A stretch of 64,000 nt of DNA from Ideonella aquatica (GCF_018069755.1 NZ_JAGQDE010000002.1:62001-126000), one strand, 5' to 3'. Numbered from the stretch's first letter, positions 1 to 8,361 are shown. The notes: generated from the letters alone by a model not told the origin. A program made the numbers and translations.

Positions 1-242
1 GCGCGCGAGCGGGCGACGGCACCCAGGCCCAGCACCGCCAGGCTGATCGCGTAGTTGCCGGCGTCGCCGAAGAAGTCGATCGAATCGGCCAGCAGCGACA
101 CCGAGCCCGAGGACCAGGAGGCGCCCAGCTCGATGACGAACATCGCGGCGTTGAGCAGCATCGCGGTCCACAGTGCGCGGCGCCAGCGCGGGTCGGTGGC
201 GGGAGAGGCGCAGGCGGCGTCGTGGCAGCAGTGGGCGGACAT
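1..242 (-). CDS. Cation diffusion facilitator (CDF) efflux transporter, N-terminal part
   Basis: Partial gene: about 80 N-terminal residues are visible and the rest lies left of the window. The protein begins with a Cys/His-rich tail (MSAHCCHDAAC). Two hydrophobic segments follow, the second carrying ADSIDFFGDAGNY, which fits the metal-binding Asp pair of CDF transmembrane helices. CDF proteins export Zn, Cd, Co or similar ions from cytoplasm to periplasm in exchange for protons. The start at 242 is the only ATG that fits. It lies behind a MerR-type promoter at 275-305 and is divergent from a cadR-like regulator, so induction by Cd/Pb/Zn is likely. Which metal is carried cannot be read from this fragment. 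Confidence 0.8.
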   Translation of the reverse strand, partial: MSAHCCHDAACASPATDPRWRRALWTAMLLNAAMFVIELGASWSSGSVSLLADSIDFFGDAGNYAISLAVLGLGAVARSR

Positions 243-274
243 GGCGTTGCAGGGTGTGCTGTGGCTGTGCGAGC

Positions 275-305
275 ATTGAAAACCCTGTAGCCACTATAGA
301 GTCAA
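275..305 (-). promoter_or_regulatory. MerR-type metal-inducible promoter with operator dyad
   Basis: On the minus strand a -35 box TTGACT (305-300) and a -10-like TTCAAT (280-275) are separated by exactly 19 bp, the over-long spacer typical of MerR-family promoters. The spacer holds an imperfect dyad at 282-302 with half-sites ACCCTGTAG and CTATAGAGT, 7 of 9 positions matching. This resembles known ZntR/PbrR/CadR operators. It drives the efflux gene and probably also controls the divergent regulator at 317. Confidence 0.85.
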
Positions 306-316
306 GGGCCTCGGCC

Positions 317-748
317 ATGAAGATCGGTGAACTCGCCACCCGCGCCGGCTGCGATGTGCAGACGGTGCGTTTCTACGAACGCGAGGGCCTGCTCGAGGCG
401 CCGCCGCGCGAGGCCTCGGGCTACCGCCGCTATGCCGAGCGCCACCTGACCCAGCTGAACTTCGTGCGCCACCTGCGCACGCTGGACATCCCGCTGCAGG
501 AGGTGCGCCAGCTGCTGCGCTACGCGGCCGAGCCCGAATCCTCCTGCGCCCAGGTCAACGAGCTGCTCGACGGCCACATCGCGCTGGTGCGCCAGCGCAT
601 GCAGGCGCTGCGCGCGCTGGAGCGTCAGCTGGTGGACCTGCGGCGCAGCTGCGACGGCGATGCCTCGCACCCCTGCGCGATCCTGCAGGCCTTTGCCGCG
701 GCGGCCGAGCAGCAGCCCTGCGCCTGCCATCCGGCCAGCACAGGCTGA
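317..748 (+). CDS. cadR: MerR-family Cd(II)/Pb(II)-responsive regulator
   Basis: 143-residue MerR-family regulator. The winged helix-turn-helix is at residues 1-70 (MKIGELATRAG, VRFYEREGLL), followed by a dimerisation helix to about 110 and a C-terminal metal loop. Cys77, Cys112 and Cys120 sit where CadR/PbrR proteins place their metal thiolates, and the tail has further Cys and His residues (PCACH). Family knowledge: the protein binds within the 19-bp promoter spacer and realigns it when metal binds. The ATG at 317 is chosen because the protein then starts at the canonical MKIGE; upstream in-frame sequence is not conserved. The target is the divergent CDF gene. Cd versus Pb versus Zn preference is inferred from the cysteine pattern only. 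Confidence 0.87.
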   Translation: MKIGELATRAGCDVQTVRFYEREGLLEAPPREASGYRRYAERHLTQLNFVRHLRTLDIPLQEVRQLLRYAAEPESSCAQVNELLDGHIALVRQRMQALRALERQLVDLRRSCDGDASHPCAILQAFAAAAEQQPCACHPASTG

Positions 749-834
749 ACGTGCTGCGTCAGGCCAGCACGGTGGCCTGGCGCACCGGCTCGGCCGCCGA
801 TCGGCGTGCCCACCCAGACCGGCAGGGCCACCCG

Positions 835-918
835 GTCCACCACCATGCCGGCGCGCTGCAACTGGATGGCGGCTGCCATGCCGGAGAAACCCAGGCCCAT
901 CACCCGTGCCTTGTTCAC
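835..918 (-). pseudogene. Remnant of an FAD-dependent monooxygenase N-terminus
   Basis: The first 25 codons (from ATG 918) read like the dinucleotide-binding start of a flavoprotein monooxygenase: GLGFSGMAAAIQLQRAG matches the G-x-G-x-x-G pattern and helix of an FAD-binding Rossmann fold. Similarity stops after about 28 residues; the frame runs on to 625 through sequence antisense to cadR and resembles nothing. It starts 28 bp behind the stop of the Rieske gene on the same strand, so it may be the stub of a former Rieske/flavoprotein operon. A chance match is possible but the motif is good. Confidence 0.45.
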
Positions 919-946
919 GGCTGTCGTGTCCCGTCCTGGTGGTGCG

Positions 947-1318
947 TCAGTGCGTGCGCAGCCAGACGCTGCCGTCGCTGCGGATGTCCATCTCGATCGC
1001 CGTCAGCGATTGCCCCAGACACGGCCCCCGCACGCAGTGCCCGGTGGCCGGCTCGAACTGCGCGCCGTGCGCCGAGCAGACGATGTGCGTGCCGGCCGCA
1101 TTGGTGTACGCGTCCTTGCGCCAGGCCATCGGGGCGCCGTCGATGTGCGGGCAGGCGTTGCGCCAGGCGTGCAGCCGGCCGGCGTGGCGCACCACGAAGA
1201 CCGAGTCCTGCCCGATCTGCCGCGGGTCGAAGCCGCGTGCGCGGCCTTCGGCGATCTCGTCCAGCTCGTCCGCTTGGCACAGCCACAGCGGCCCGGCTTC
1301 GTACGGGGTCTCAGACAT
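947..1318 (-). CDS. Small Rieske [2Fe-2S] ferredoxin-type protein
   Basis: 123-residue protein with both halves of a Rieske cluster site: CPHIDG (C-x-H) near residue 58 and CSAHGAQF (C-x2-H) near residue 80, spaced as in soluble NirD/ferredoxin-type Rieske proteins. It has no transmembrane helix, so it is probably a cytoplasmic electron-transfer partner of an oxygenase or reductase. ATG 1318 is preferred; an in-frame ATG at 1327 would add three residues. The only downstream partner is a flavoprotein remnant, and the divergent LysR gene has a damaged DNA-binding domain, so this gene may be an orphan of a decaying catabolic cluster. Confidence 0.8.
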   Translation of the reverse strand: MSETPYEAGPLWLCQADELDEIAEGRARGFDPRQIGQDSVFVVRHAGRLHAWRNACPHIDGAPMAWRKDAYTNAAGTHIVCSAHGAQFEPATGHCVRGPCLGQSLTAIEMDIRSDGSVWLRTH

Positions 1319-1558
1319 GGACGCCATTCTCCGATGTGTCCAGTCTCGGCGCCCGCTGGCGGCAGTCACCCGGCAGCCAGGCCCGCAATCTGTCGGCACC
1401 CAGCACGGCGTGGCGCGGCTGCCAACTGGCGCGCTGTGGTGTGTGCAGGCGCGAGTTCGCCCATCACCGGGCCCAGGGCCGTTCCGTGTCTTGAATCCTT
1501 GTGGGACAGCGGGTCAGCGACAGCTGAGGCAGCCGCGACCCTCTCGAAAAGAACAGCG

Positions 1559-2437
1559 ATGGAAGCGACGTATCAACGCCATCCAAGCATCGAGGGCTGT
1601 TCCTGTACGTCATCGGCGCTGAGCAGCGCGCTGTCGCGGCTGCGCGATGACTTCGAGGACGAGCTGCTGGTGCAGGTGGGCCGCAAGATGGAGCCCACAC
1701 CGCGCGCCGAGGCGCTGCACGACGCCGTGCGCGACGTGCTGGTGCGCATCGACAGCACCATCGCCAGCCGCCCGCGCTTCGACCCCACCGCGTCGGACCG
1801 GCTGTTCCGCATCTGCCTGTCCGACTACACCCAGATGGTGATCGCGCTGCACCTGCTGGCGCTGTGCGCGCAGGAACGCTGCAGCGTGCGCTTCGAGTTC
1901 CTGCCGCAGGTGATGAACCCGCAGCGCACCCTGGAGCGCGGCGAGGCCGACCTGCTGGTCATCCCCCGCGGCTTCATGTCACCCGACCACCCCGAGGAAG
2001 GGCTGGTGGAGGAGCGCTTCGTCTGCCTGCTGTGGGCCCACAGCCCGCTGGCCCAGGGCGAGTTCACCTTCGAGCGCTACCTGGCCGCCGGCCACATCAT
2101 CATGCAGCCCCCCGGCGGCACCGGCGACTCGTTCGAATCGTGGTTCGTCAAACGCTACGGCGTCACCCGCCGCGTGGCCGTCATGTCCTACGGTTTTGCC
2201 GCCATGCCCGCCCTGGTCTGCGGCACCGACCTGGTCGCCACCGTGCACGCCCGCCTGGCCCACTGCTTCGCCACCACCTGGCCCCTGGCCATCCGCCAAC
2301 CCCCGCTGCCCATCGAGGGCATGCAGCAGGCGATGCAGTGGCACAAGTACAAGACGCAGGATCCGGGCTTGGTGTGGTTGAGGGATGCGTTCAGGAGGGC
2401 GGTGTGGAGGATGGATGGGGAGGGGGGGGTGGCGTAG
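1559..2437 (+). pseudogene. LysR-family regulator with a damaged DNA-binding domain
   Basis: From about residue 22 the protein follows NodD-like LysR regulators well (SALSRLR, ELLVQVGRKME, then a substrate-binding domain to the end). The helix-turn-helix before it is degenerate: MEATYQRHPSI resembles the usual start of helix 2, but the expected SxTRAAExL segment is replaced by a few unrelated residues (EGCSC) before TSSALSSAL. No intact HTH start is visible in any frame upstream. The 3' end also looks untidy (G-run at 2416-2429). It probably cannot bind DNA normally. It is divergent from the Rieske gene, the usual position for its regulator. The start at 1559 is only the nearest ATG. Confidence 0.6.
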
Positions 2438-2585
2438 ATGTGCTCTAGTCTGGGATTTACTCGATAAACCTTCCAGTCTCCTTGGGCGCTAGACACCGAA
2501 CTGCATACGGCAGTATGAAGGCAGTGTTCTGACCTTGCTCCCGCTTGCTGCTGTCTATCACGGCTAGGCGGGTCCGAGCCTATCG

Positions 2586-3620
2586 TTACATAGTAGTTTC
2601 CACGAAGACCGGAAAGTGCCGATAGAACTTCCGATACTTAGTCAATTCCGCGTCCGCCAGAGCTATTCCACAGGCCCTAGCCGCGGCAAGGAACTCAGTG
2701 CCGTCGCCGATATCTGGCAAGCAACCGTCCAGGGCGATCTTCTCCTTCACGGTAACAGGCACTAAATCCAAACGACAGTAGGACGTCTGCCCTGTCTCAC
2801 CATAAAGCAAAGGCTGCCGCGCCAAACTGTCCAGCCAGATTGCTTCGGTGTCGTCAGTCACCAAGGCCCCGCCAACAGTCACCATGTCGGCGCCGTCGCG
2901 ATGATGCAGCCTATATAGAGGAATAAATTTGATCCGTTTGCCATTCGACTCGCGCGCCCCGGTAACGACTTGGTGTTCCATGTAGGAGGCTATTGCCTCG
3001 CTTAAAAACTCGGGGAAAACAGCTTCAGGGATATCTCTGAACGTCCCCTTTCCTGTAGGCTGGGGCTCGAAGCGGGTAGGGATGCTTCCGTCACCAAGAA
3101 ACCCTGCCACAACGCCAACGGAGGTTTCTTGTTTCTCAATTTTTCCATCCGGCTTACGAACCCGATAGGTCCCCCGCGCCCCGTTTACCGTGATGAGCAC
3201 GACGGAATTCGGTTGCGCCCTTGAGAGGATGATATCGATATCCTTGACCACCTCATCATTCAGGTGGCCATCGTAGTCAAGCCATGCAATGACAGGCTTG
3301 CTCCACCTCTCAACGGCCATATTGGCCATGACGACATTGCAGTCTCCGGGTTCCACTGTGACCCCAGCGAAAGGGCGATTGAACTCCGCACGGCTTGCAT
3401 AGTCGCTGTACTCAACAGACACCATGCTGTCGATGCCCAGGCGCCTGTGCGCCAGCCTGAAGTCACCGAACCACATCGATCCGAAACCAAGGTACCAGTG
3501 GTCGCCGAAACCGATCTTCTGTGCCGCCGAATCAAGAACATCAAAGACAAGTTTCCTTTCAATGTGCTTGTTGGTGCGGAGAAGGTAGTCGAATCTTTCG
3601 AATGAAGGTGTGCCGCTCAT
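2586..3620 (-). CDS. Unknown protein, Rossmann/methyltransferase-like, third gene of the island operon
   Basis: 344 residues, not recognised with confidence. Visible features: an N-terminal helix, then YLGFGSMWFGDF (44-54) and SMVSVEY (65-71), spaced like the glycine loop and following acidic residue of a SAM-dependent methyltransferase. IAWLDYDG (111-118) and VLITVNG (141-147) follow, like a strand-4 acidic motif and strand 5. The C-terminal 200 residues are unassigned. There is no signal peptide or membrane segment, so it is cytoplasmic. The start overlaps the upstream ATPase gene by 4 bp (ATGA), implying translational coupling and a shared complex. It could be a methyltransferase-like effector, a nuclease of unfamiliar type or a recognition subunit. 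Confidence 0.8.
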   Translation of the reverse strand: MSGTPSFERFDYLLRTNKHIERKLVFDVLDSAAQKIGFGDHWYLGFGSMWFGDFRLAHRRLGIDSMVSVEYSDYASRAEFNRPFAGVTVEPGDCNVVMANMAVERWSKPVIAWLDYDGHLNDEVVKDIDIILSRAQPNSVVLITVNGARGTYRVRKPDGKIEKQETSVGVVAGFLGDGSIPTRFEPQPTGKGTFRDIPEAVFPEFLSEAIASYMEHQVVTGARESNGKRIKFIPLYRLHHRDGADMVTVGGALVTDDTEAIWLDSLARQPLLYGETGQTSYCRLDLVPVTVKEKIALDGCLPDIGDGTEFLAAARACGIALADAELTKYRKFYRHFPVFVETTM

Positions 3621-4960
3621 TTGCCAAGCTCCACCTCTCGGAAGTACTCGAAAGTCTTGATTCCTACGTCTCGCGCAGACATTCCGATATTGCCAAGGTG
3701 ACGCTTTATTTCTTCCACTTCACGCTTGTCGCGCGAGTATTGAATACTGATGGTGGCGGGACGAGGGGCCGCCGCGGCAGCGATAGTTGGAAGTTTAAAG
3801 GCCTGAGCAATTTTCAATTGAGATATATCCACCTGTGCACGAGGTGTCTCTGCCGCCTTAGCGGTTTCAATGTCTGCCTTGCGTCGATTGGTGTAATCGG
3901 TGAATACCTGGGTGACCGCCTTCATGCGTGTGATGGTTCTGCGGTAAAGAGGGCTTGCAGGGTCGAGTTCGCGCTTGGTGGTCGTCCAGGGCAACCTACG
4001 TTGATCATCGGCGTTGTAAAAGACGAAACCTGCAAAACCGTTATACTGCGGGTGCCACAGATTGAATTTGTCATCGCCCCAAATAGTCGCTTCAGTCTTG
4101 TCCGCCGCTAGCACGACCCTATCATTGCAGATGACAAACCAACCATAGCGGTCAACCTTCCCTGGCTTCAGTTCATCGGGAATGTCGTCCGGAAGTTCAT
4201 CCACAAGCCCAGCAAGGATGCGAACGTGAACGCCGTTGTCTTCGTATTGATCGACCGACGGCATTAAATCCTCCGACTGCCGCAATTGGTATGTGTACGA
4301 CGGGACGATATCGTCGCCAACGCTGATTTTTAGGCCTTGCTGGATGAAGAAGGCATAATCTCTCGCAATGGCCTTCATCAGTTCGTTTCTGAAAACGGGG
4401 TCGCCAAGCATTTCTTTGACGCCGTCATTCACCGCTGTGATCTGTATTTGCGTTCCGTGTGTTTCAGATTTTTCGATGTCTTCGTAGTCGAAATCCCAGG
4501 CGTCTTGTGCCTTCCACTCTTCGACATTGATGTTAACTCGGAAAGAAGCGTCATCAGCGTGACTTGTCACTGAGCAAATTCGGCCGATCTTGAATATTGC
4601 CCGTTTCATGCCTATGCCGTAAAGGCCAATGCCGCCGGGAACCTCAGGACTGTCAGCGCGCCGGCCGAAATGGAAAGCATAGTCAATCGCGTCCGATAGT
4701 CTGATTCCTCCTGTGTTATCCTCAATTCTGAAGTAGTTTTCGTCAAATGCAAGGCGGATTTCATAGCCAATAAAGGGCTTTGTGTCATCGTCCGAAGGCT
4801 TGCGACGTGCGCCGTCAATTGAGTTATCCAGCAAATCGAATATACAGTCCCGGAGCTGAATATCTCTGGTGATCATTGTGACGAAAAAGTCTTTCGTCGG
4901 GTCAGTATGAATTTTCTTTGCCGGGGCTGCCTGCCCAGCGTTCGTGTCGTCTGTAGTCAT
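3617..4960 (-). CDS. GHKL (MutL/HSP90-like) ATPase of the island operon
   Basis: 447 residues with the Bergerat ATP-binding fold. N box FDLLDNSIDG (41-50, with the Mg-binding Asn at 46), G1 box EDNTGGI (80-86) and G2 lid GGIGLYGIGMKRA (109-121) are all present. LPWTTTKRELD (from about 323) resembles the S5-like transducer domain, whose Lys contacts the gamma phosphate in MutL, gyrase and MORC proteins. The last 120 residues are charged and unassigned. No endonuclease motif was seen. Published comparative genomics describes MutL-like GHKL ATPases in restriction-modification-type operons. It lies 36 bp after the methyltransferase gene and overlaps the next gene by 4 bp. The domain call is strong; the role is inferred. 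Confidence 0.85.
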   Translation of the reverse strand: MTTDDTNAGQAAPAKKIHTDPTKDFFVTMITRDIQLRDCIFDLLDNSIDGARRKPSDDDTKPFIGYEIRLAFDENYFRIEDNTGGIRLSDAIDYAFHFGRRADSPEVPGGIGLYGIGMKRAIFKIGRICSVTSHADDASFRVNINVEEWKAQDAWDFDYEDIEKSETHGTQIQITAVNDGVKEMLGDPVFRNELMKAIARDYAFFIQQGLKISVGDDIVPSYTYQLRQSEDLMPSVDQYEDNGVHVRILAGLVDELPDDIPDELKPGKVDRYGWFVICNDRVVLAADKTEATIWGDDKFNLWHPQYNGFAGFVFYNADDQRRLPWTTTKRELDPASPLYRRTITRMKAVTQVFTDYTNRRKADIETAKAAETPRAQVDISQLKIAQAFKLPTIAAAAAPRPATISIQYSRDKREVEEIKRHLGNIGMSARDVGIKTFEYFREVELGK

Positions 4961-4996
4961 GCTATTTCCCTGTGTGATATGGCTTTGAAATGAATC

Positions 4997-6115
4997 TTAC
5001 GATACTGCCTTGTGTATCACCGATAAGAGTGCCTCGGAAACGATCGGGCTTACACTATTTCCGATCTGCCTGAAGGCATGCCATTTTGTTGGATGGAATT
5101 GAAACCAATCTGGGAAACCCTGCAGGCGCGCCGCTTCCCTGGGAGCTATGACGCGCGGCGACGATGGATGAACTGGGCGAATCGCTTGGTAGCTTCCTCT
5201 CTCTGGCCCTGTACCGGCCCTCAGAGTGGGGCAATAGCCGTCCATGTGCAAGCGATAGCACTTCGAAATCGCATCCGAAGTCCCAGGCTGAAGGACTCTG
5301 AAGCGCTTCTTCGTCTCGGGCGAGTGCGCCGTGCCGAGGAAACCTGAGACGATAAATTGGTTCTTATGCACAGCCAGTGCATAGGGGTCGCCGACGCCTT
5401 CCGGAATGTGGTTGGCAATGCGATGCTCATAGGGAGCATCATCAAGCTCGCCCACAGCACGCCAACTCTGATCCTCTCGCTGCCAGTCAGATCTGATGAT
5501 GGGTAGGCCACTTAAGGCCCTCGACACCCTCACATCTTCAACGAACTTCGGTGCGAACGCTGCCACGTCGAGTGCGCTGACACGATTTGGGTCATAGCCA
5601 AAGAAGAACACGCGGGTTCTAATCGTTGGCGCGCCGTAGTCGCTCGCTTTCACAGTCATGGGTGCCAGCATGAGGTAATCGTTAGGGACTTGCGCTAAGG
5701 CTCTGTCCAGAATTGGTTTGTTTCGCTCGTGAGTGACGCCAGGTACGTTCTCTGCCAGGAAGAAGGCAGGGCGCAACTCAGCTACATGCCGGAAGAAATG
5801 AACAAGGAGTTCATTGCGCGGATCCTCGGTGCCCTTTAGGCCAATTTCACTGAAGCCTTGACATGGCGGACCACCGATAAGGCCGCAAAGTTCGTTTGAC
5901 TTCAGCCCGGAAAGCTCCAGCAGTCGTTCGCCCGATAGCGTCGCAACATCTTCGACAAGGTGCCTGGAATTCGGGAAATTCACCGCATGCTGCGCTGATG
6001 CTCGCGTATCGAACTCAACAGCCGCAGCAACGTCGAAGCCGGCACGAGCAGCGCCAAGACTCAGGCCTCCCACTCCGGCGAAAAGGTCGATGATCTTCTT
6101 TTTCTGGTGGGGCAT
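4997..6115 (-). CDS. DNA (cytosine-5-) methyltransferase
   Basis: 372-residue C5 methyltransferase with its motifs in order: I DLFAGVGGLSLG (10-21), IV GGPPCQGFS with catalytic Cys85, VI ENV (122-124), VIII TIRTRVF (164-170, a variant of QRRxR), REAARLQGFPD of motif IX and X GNSVSP (352-357). It transfers a methyl group from SAM to C5 of cytosine; the sequence recognised cannot be read from the target-recognition region. ATG 6115 is preferred because GAGG lies about 8 bases upstream; a TTG at 6157 is a weaker start. First gene of a three-gene operon; no restriction endonuclease gene is recognisable beside it. Confidence 0.93.
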   Translation of the reverse strand: MPHQKKKIIDLFAGVGGLSLGAARAGFDVAAAVEFDTRASAQHAVNFPNSRHLVEDVATLSGERLLELSGLKSNELCGLIGGPPCQGFSEIGLKGTEDPRNELLVHFFRHVAELRPAFFLAENVPGVTHERNKPILDRALAQVPNDYLMLAPMTVKASDYGAPTIRTRVFFFGYDPNRVSALDVAAFAPKFVEDVRVSRALSGLPIIRSDWQREDQSWRAVGELDDAPYEHRIANHIPEGVGDPYALAVHKNQFIVSGFLGTAHSPETKKRFRVLQPGTSDAISKCYRLHMDGYCPTLRAGTGPERGSYQAIRPVHPSSPRVIAPREAARLQGFPDWFQFHPTKWHAFRQIGNSVSPIVSEALLSVIHKAVS

Positions 6116-6484
6116 CTGGCAGTCCTCAGCGGCTCTTAACGATAGCGCACAAGGCAAGCATTGTTGATCGGGCGTGAACCTTCAAGTGCAGGTTAGATCG
6201 CTTGGGCTCACTCAACCAGCCGAAACTTCCCAGTTCAAGGGCGGCCTGATGAAGCTACGAAGACCGTCCCAGTCTTACGCGATTGCATTCGACTCTGCGC
6301 GTTGGCGCTATGGCCGCAGTGTTGACCTACGACGGTGCCACACCGGCGGAATCTGCGCTGGCCGCAAGCCCATCGTCAAGTGACGCACCTAGTCTCAAGC
6401 AGTCCTTTGACCAGCACCTATGAGCCTCGCGCCGCTCCTTATCCATCTCAGCTCCGCATCCCTTACTGATGCTAGCGCCTCCCC
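6116..6484. other. Gap upstream of the methyltransferase operon
   Basis: 369 bases without a supported gene. A weak promoter-like pair for the minus-strand operon can be drawn (TTGAAG, 17 bp, AATGCT, near 6165-6193), but the -10 is poor. The right half is intermediate in composition between the island and the chromosome. No tRNA, attachment site or repeat was seen. Confidence 0.4.
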
Positions 6485-7105
6485 ATGTCCCCACCCACCG
6501 ACCCCCGCCAAACCCAACTCGAAACCCTCTACCGCCAAGCCTCCACCGCCCAGCTGCAACGCCGCCTGAGCGACCCCGACCTGCTGCCGCAGGCGCGCGA
6601 GGTGGCGCAGGCGGAACTGCAGCGGCGCAATCAGGCCCGCCAGTCTGCCGCGGTGGCCGCCCAGGCGGGCCGCAGCCGCTCACCGCGCAACGAGCTGCTG
6701 ATGGTCGCGGCCGGTGCCGCGGTGCTGCTGCTGGTGCTGTGGTTCGTGATGCCGGCCGAGGGCTTCTTCCTGTTCCTGGCGGTCATGCTGCCCACGGTGC
6801 TGGCGCCGCTGGGCAAGCTGTATCCGGCCTGGGGCAAGGCGCTGGCGGGCGTGCTGCTGGCAGCGCCGGTGATGCTGGGCGTGTGGCTGTGGCGGCGGGG
6901 TGAGCTGGCCTGGCAGGGCGGTGATTACCGGCCGCTGGGCACGCTGATCTCGTGGGGCGTGCTGCTGGCGGTGTGGGCGCTGTGCTGGGCGCTGGGGGGC
7001 AGTGTGCTGAAGGGCGCGCTGCACCGCGGCAGCTGGGATGCGCTGGCGGATGAGCTGGATCGCGAGCGGTCCAGGAACCTGGAGGACCTGGGCCGGCGGG
7101 GCTGA
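6485..7105 (+). CDS. Conserved-looking membrane protein of unknown function
   Basis: 206 residues. The first 65 are hydrophilic and Gln/Arg-rich, probably a cytoplasmic helix (LQRRLSDPDLLPQAREVAQAEL). About four hydrophobic segments follow (near 70-87, 92-108, 114-130 and 155-175), and the tail is charged. The start at 6485 gives the first in-frame Met; no strong ribosome-binding site precedes it. It converges on mobA with an 18-bp gap. Composition is that of the chromosome, so it marks the right edge of the island. No family recognised. Confidence 0.65.
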   Translation: MSPPTDPRQTQLETLYRQASTAQLQRRLSDPDLLPQAREVAQAELQRRNQARQSAAVAAQAGRSRSPRNELLMVAAGAAVLLLVLWFVMPAEGFFLFLAVMLPTVLAPLGKLYPAWGKALAGVLLAAPVMLGVWLWRRGELAWQGGDYRPLGTLISWGVLLAVWALCWALGGSVLKGALHRGSWDALADELDRERSRNLEDLGRRG

Positions 7106-7124
7106 GCGCGCGGCCGGCGGTGGG

Positions 7125-7727
7125 TCAGCCCTGCAGCCGCCGCAGCTCTTCCGGCGTGTTGGCGTTGTCAAACGCCGCGGCGTCCTCGAACACCACCTCC
7201 ACATGCCGGTGCTGGTCGGTCCAGCGGTCGATCTTGCGCTGGCCGCTCTGGATGAACTGCACCAGGCTTTCCAGCAGGCTGGCGCGCAGCAGGCAGAAGA
7301 CGGGTTGGCGCTGCAGCGCGCCGTCGGGGTCGCGGGTGGCGGCCATGGCCACCTCGGCGTCGGCGGCGTGGGCGGCCTGGGCCAGGCGGGCGGCCAGGTC
7401 GGTGGGGAAATGGGGCGTGTCGCAGGGCACGGTCAGCAGCCAGGGCGTGTCGCAGTGCTCCAGGCCGGCCAAGAAGCCGGCCAGCGGGCCGGGGTAGTCG
7501 GGCACGGCGTCGGGCCAGACCTCGGCGCCCATGGATTCATAGGCCGACAGGTTGCGGTTGGCGTTGATCAGCACCGCGCCCACCTGCGGCTGCAGGCGCA
7601 GCAGCGCGTGCATGGCCAGCGGCAGGCCGCGGTGGTTCTGCAGGCCCTTGTCGACGCCGCCCATGCGGCTGCCGCGGCCGCCGGCCAGGATCAGGCCGGT
7701 GATGTCCTCGGGGGCAATGGTGCTCAT
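7125..7727 (-). CDS. mobA: Molybdenum cofactor guanylyltransferase
   Basis: 200-residue nucleotidyltransferase that attaches GMP to molybdopterin to make the MGD cofactor needed by DMSO-reductase-family enzymes such as the formate dehydrogenase in this window. The N-terminal motif [18 protein letters not shown] (13-30) is the GTP-binding signature. [12 protein letters not shown] and VPCDTPHFP carry the substrate-binding and Mg-binding acidic residues, and the C-terminus has [10 protein letters not shown], typical of MobA. It is the last gene of the minus-strand accessory operon, 4 bp after the TorD-family chaperone gene. Length is normal for the family. Confidence 0.95.
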   Translation of the reverse strand: MSTIAPEDITGLILAGGRGSRMGGVDKGLQNHRGLPLAMHALLRLQPQVGAVLINANRNLSAYESMGAEVWPDAVPDYPGPLAGFLAGLEHCDTPWLLTVPCDTPHFPTDLAARLAQAAHAADAEVAMAATRDPDGALQRQPVFCLLRASLLESLVQFIQSGQRKIDRWTDQHRHVEVVFEDAAAFDNANTPEELRRLQG

Positions 7728-7731
7728 GTCT

Positions 7732-8361
7732 TCACTCCACCATGTCGAAGGCCTGGGTCTCGACCTCGATGAAGGCGCGGGTCATGCCGGCCAGCGCGGC
7801 CAGCCAGCCGGCGCTGGGGTGAGCCTGCACGGTGTCGCACAGCTGCGCCACCCAGGGCTGCAGGTGGCTGCGGAAGAAGCGGCGCTGCTGCTCGAGGTTG
7901 CACACCGCGGCGTCGTCGCCGCCGATCAGGTAGCGCATCACCTCGAAGCCGTAGGCGATGTGGTCCTCGGTCTCGGTGGTGTCGGTGGTGCGGGCCAGGC
8001 CCAGGCGGGCCAGGTCCTCGCGCAGGCGCACCAGCGGGGTCTCGTTCAGGAAGCCGGCCTGGTAGAAGCTGCCGTAGACGAAGACCTCGGGCTTGCCCAC
8101 GCCGCCGAACAGCGCGTCAAAGGCCTCGGTGGCCTGCGCCACGTTCACGCCGCGCAGCGCGCCCACCAGGTCCTGCCAGGGGGTCTCCAGGAAGCCGCCT
8201 TCCTGCGGCGCCTCGGTCACCGCCACGGCAAATTCGCGCAGCAGGGCCTCATCGGGCGGGGCCAGCCACAGGCGGGCCAGCAGGCCGTAGAGCTCGGCGC
8301 GCGCCACCTCTTCGGCGTCGGGGCTGCCGGCAATGGCGATCGGCTGGTCGGTGGGGCTCAT
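7732..8361 (-). CDS. TorD-family molybdoenzyme maturation chaperone
   Basis: 209-residue all-helical protein of the TorD/DmsD family, cytoplasmic chaperones that bind the Tat leader of molybdoenzymes and hold them for cofactor insertion. Visible features are an N-terminal [18 protein letters not shown] helix, the central [12 protein letters not shown] region, and [15 protein letters not shown], which corresponds to the family's conserved E-x-x-D-H-I-x-x-E-like segment. ATG 8361 overlaps the stop of the upstream polyferredoxin gene (ATGA). The likely client is FdhA or the Tat peptide encoded at 15877. Confidence 0.88.
   Translation of the reverse strand: MSPTDQPIAIAGSPDAEEVARAELYGLLARLWLAPPDEALLREFAVAVTEAPQEGGFLETPWQDLVGALRGVNVAQATEAFDALFGGVGKPEVFVYGSFYQAGFLNETPLVRLREDLARLGLARTTDTTETEDHIAYGFEVMRYLIGGDDAAVCNLEQQRRFFRSHLQPWVAQLCDTVQAHPSAGWLAALAGMTRAFIEVETQAFDMVE

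Larger units (their letters stand above)
2438..6484. other. Lower-GC genomic island with three-gene methyltransferase/ATPase operon
   Basis: Base composition drops sharply relative to both flanks. By hand count 4801-4860 has 30 of 60 G+C, whereas 8221-8280 has 45 of 60. Codon third positions are mixed rather than almost all G/C. All three genes are on the minus strand and form one operon. No integrase, transposase, tRNA or flanking direct repeat was recognised, so the mode of arrival is unknown. Approximate edges are the end of the damaged LysR gene and the start of the gene at 6485. 2438-2585 is non-coding with no feature recognised. Confidence 0.7.

Noticed and set aside
6116-6157. TTG start for the cytosine methyltransferase at 6157
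   Set aside because: The 14 extra residues match no family start and ATG 6115 has a good GAGG ribosome-binding site.
2438-6484. Prophage or integrative element with tRNA attachment site
   Set aside because: No integrase, phage gene, tRNA fragment or flanking direct repeat was visible; only composition and gene content mark the island.
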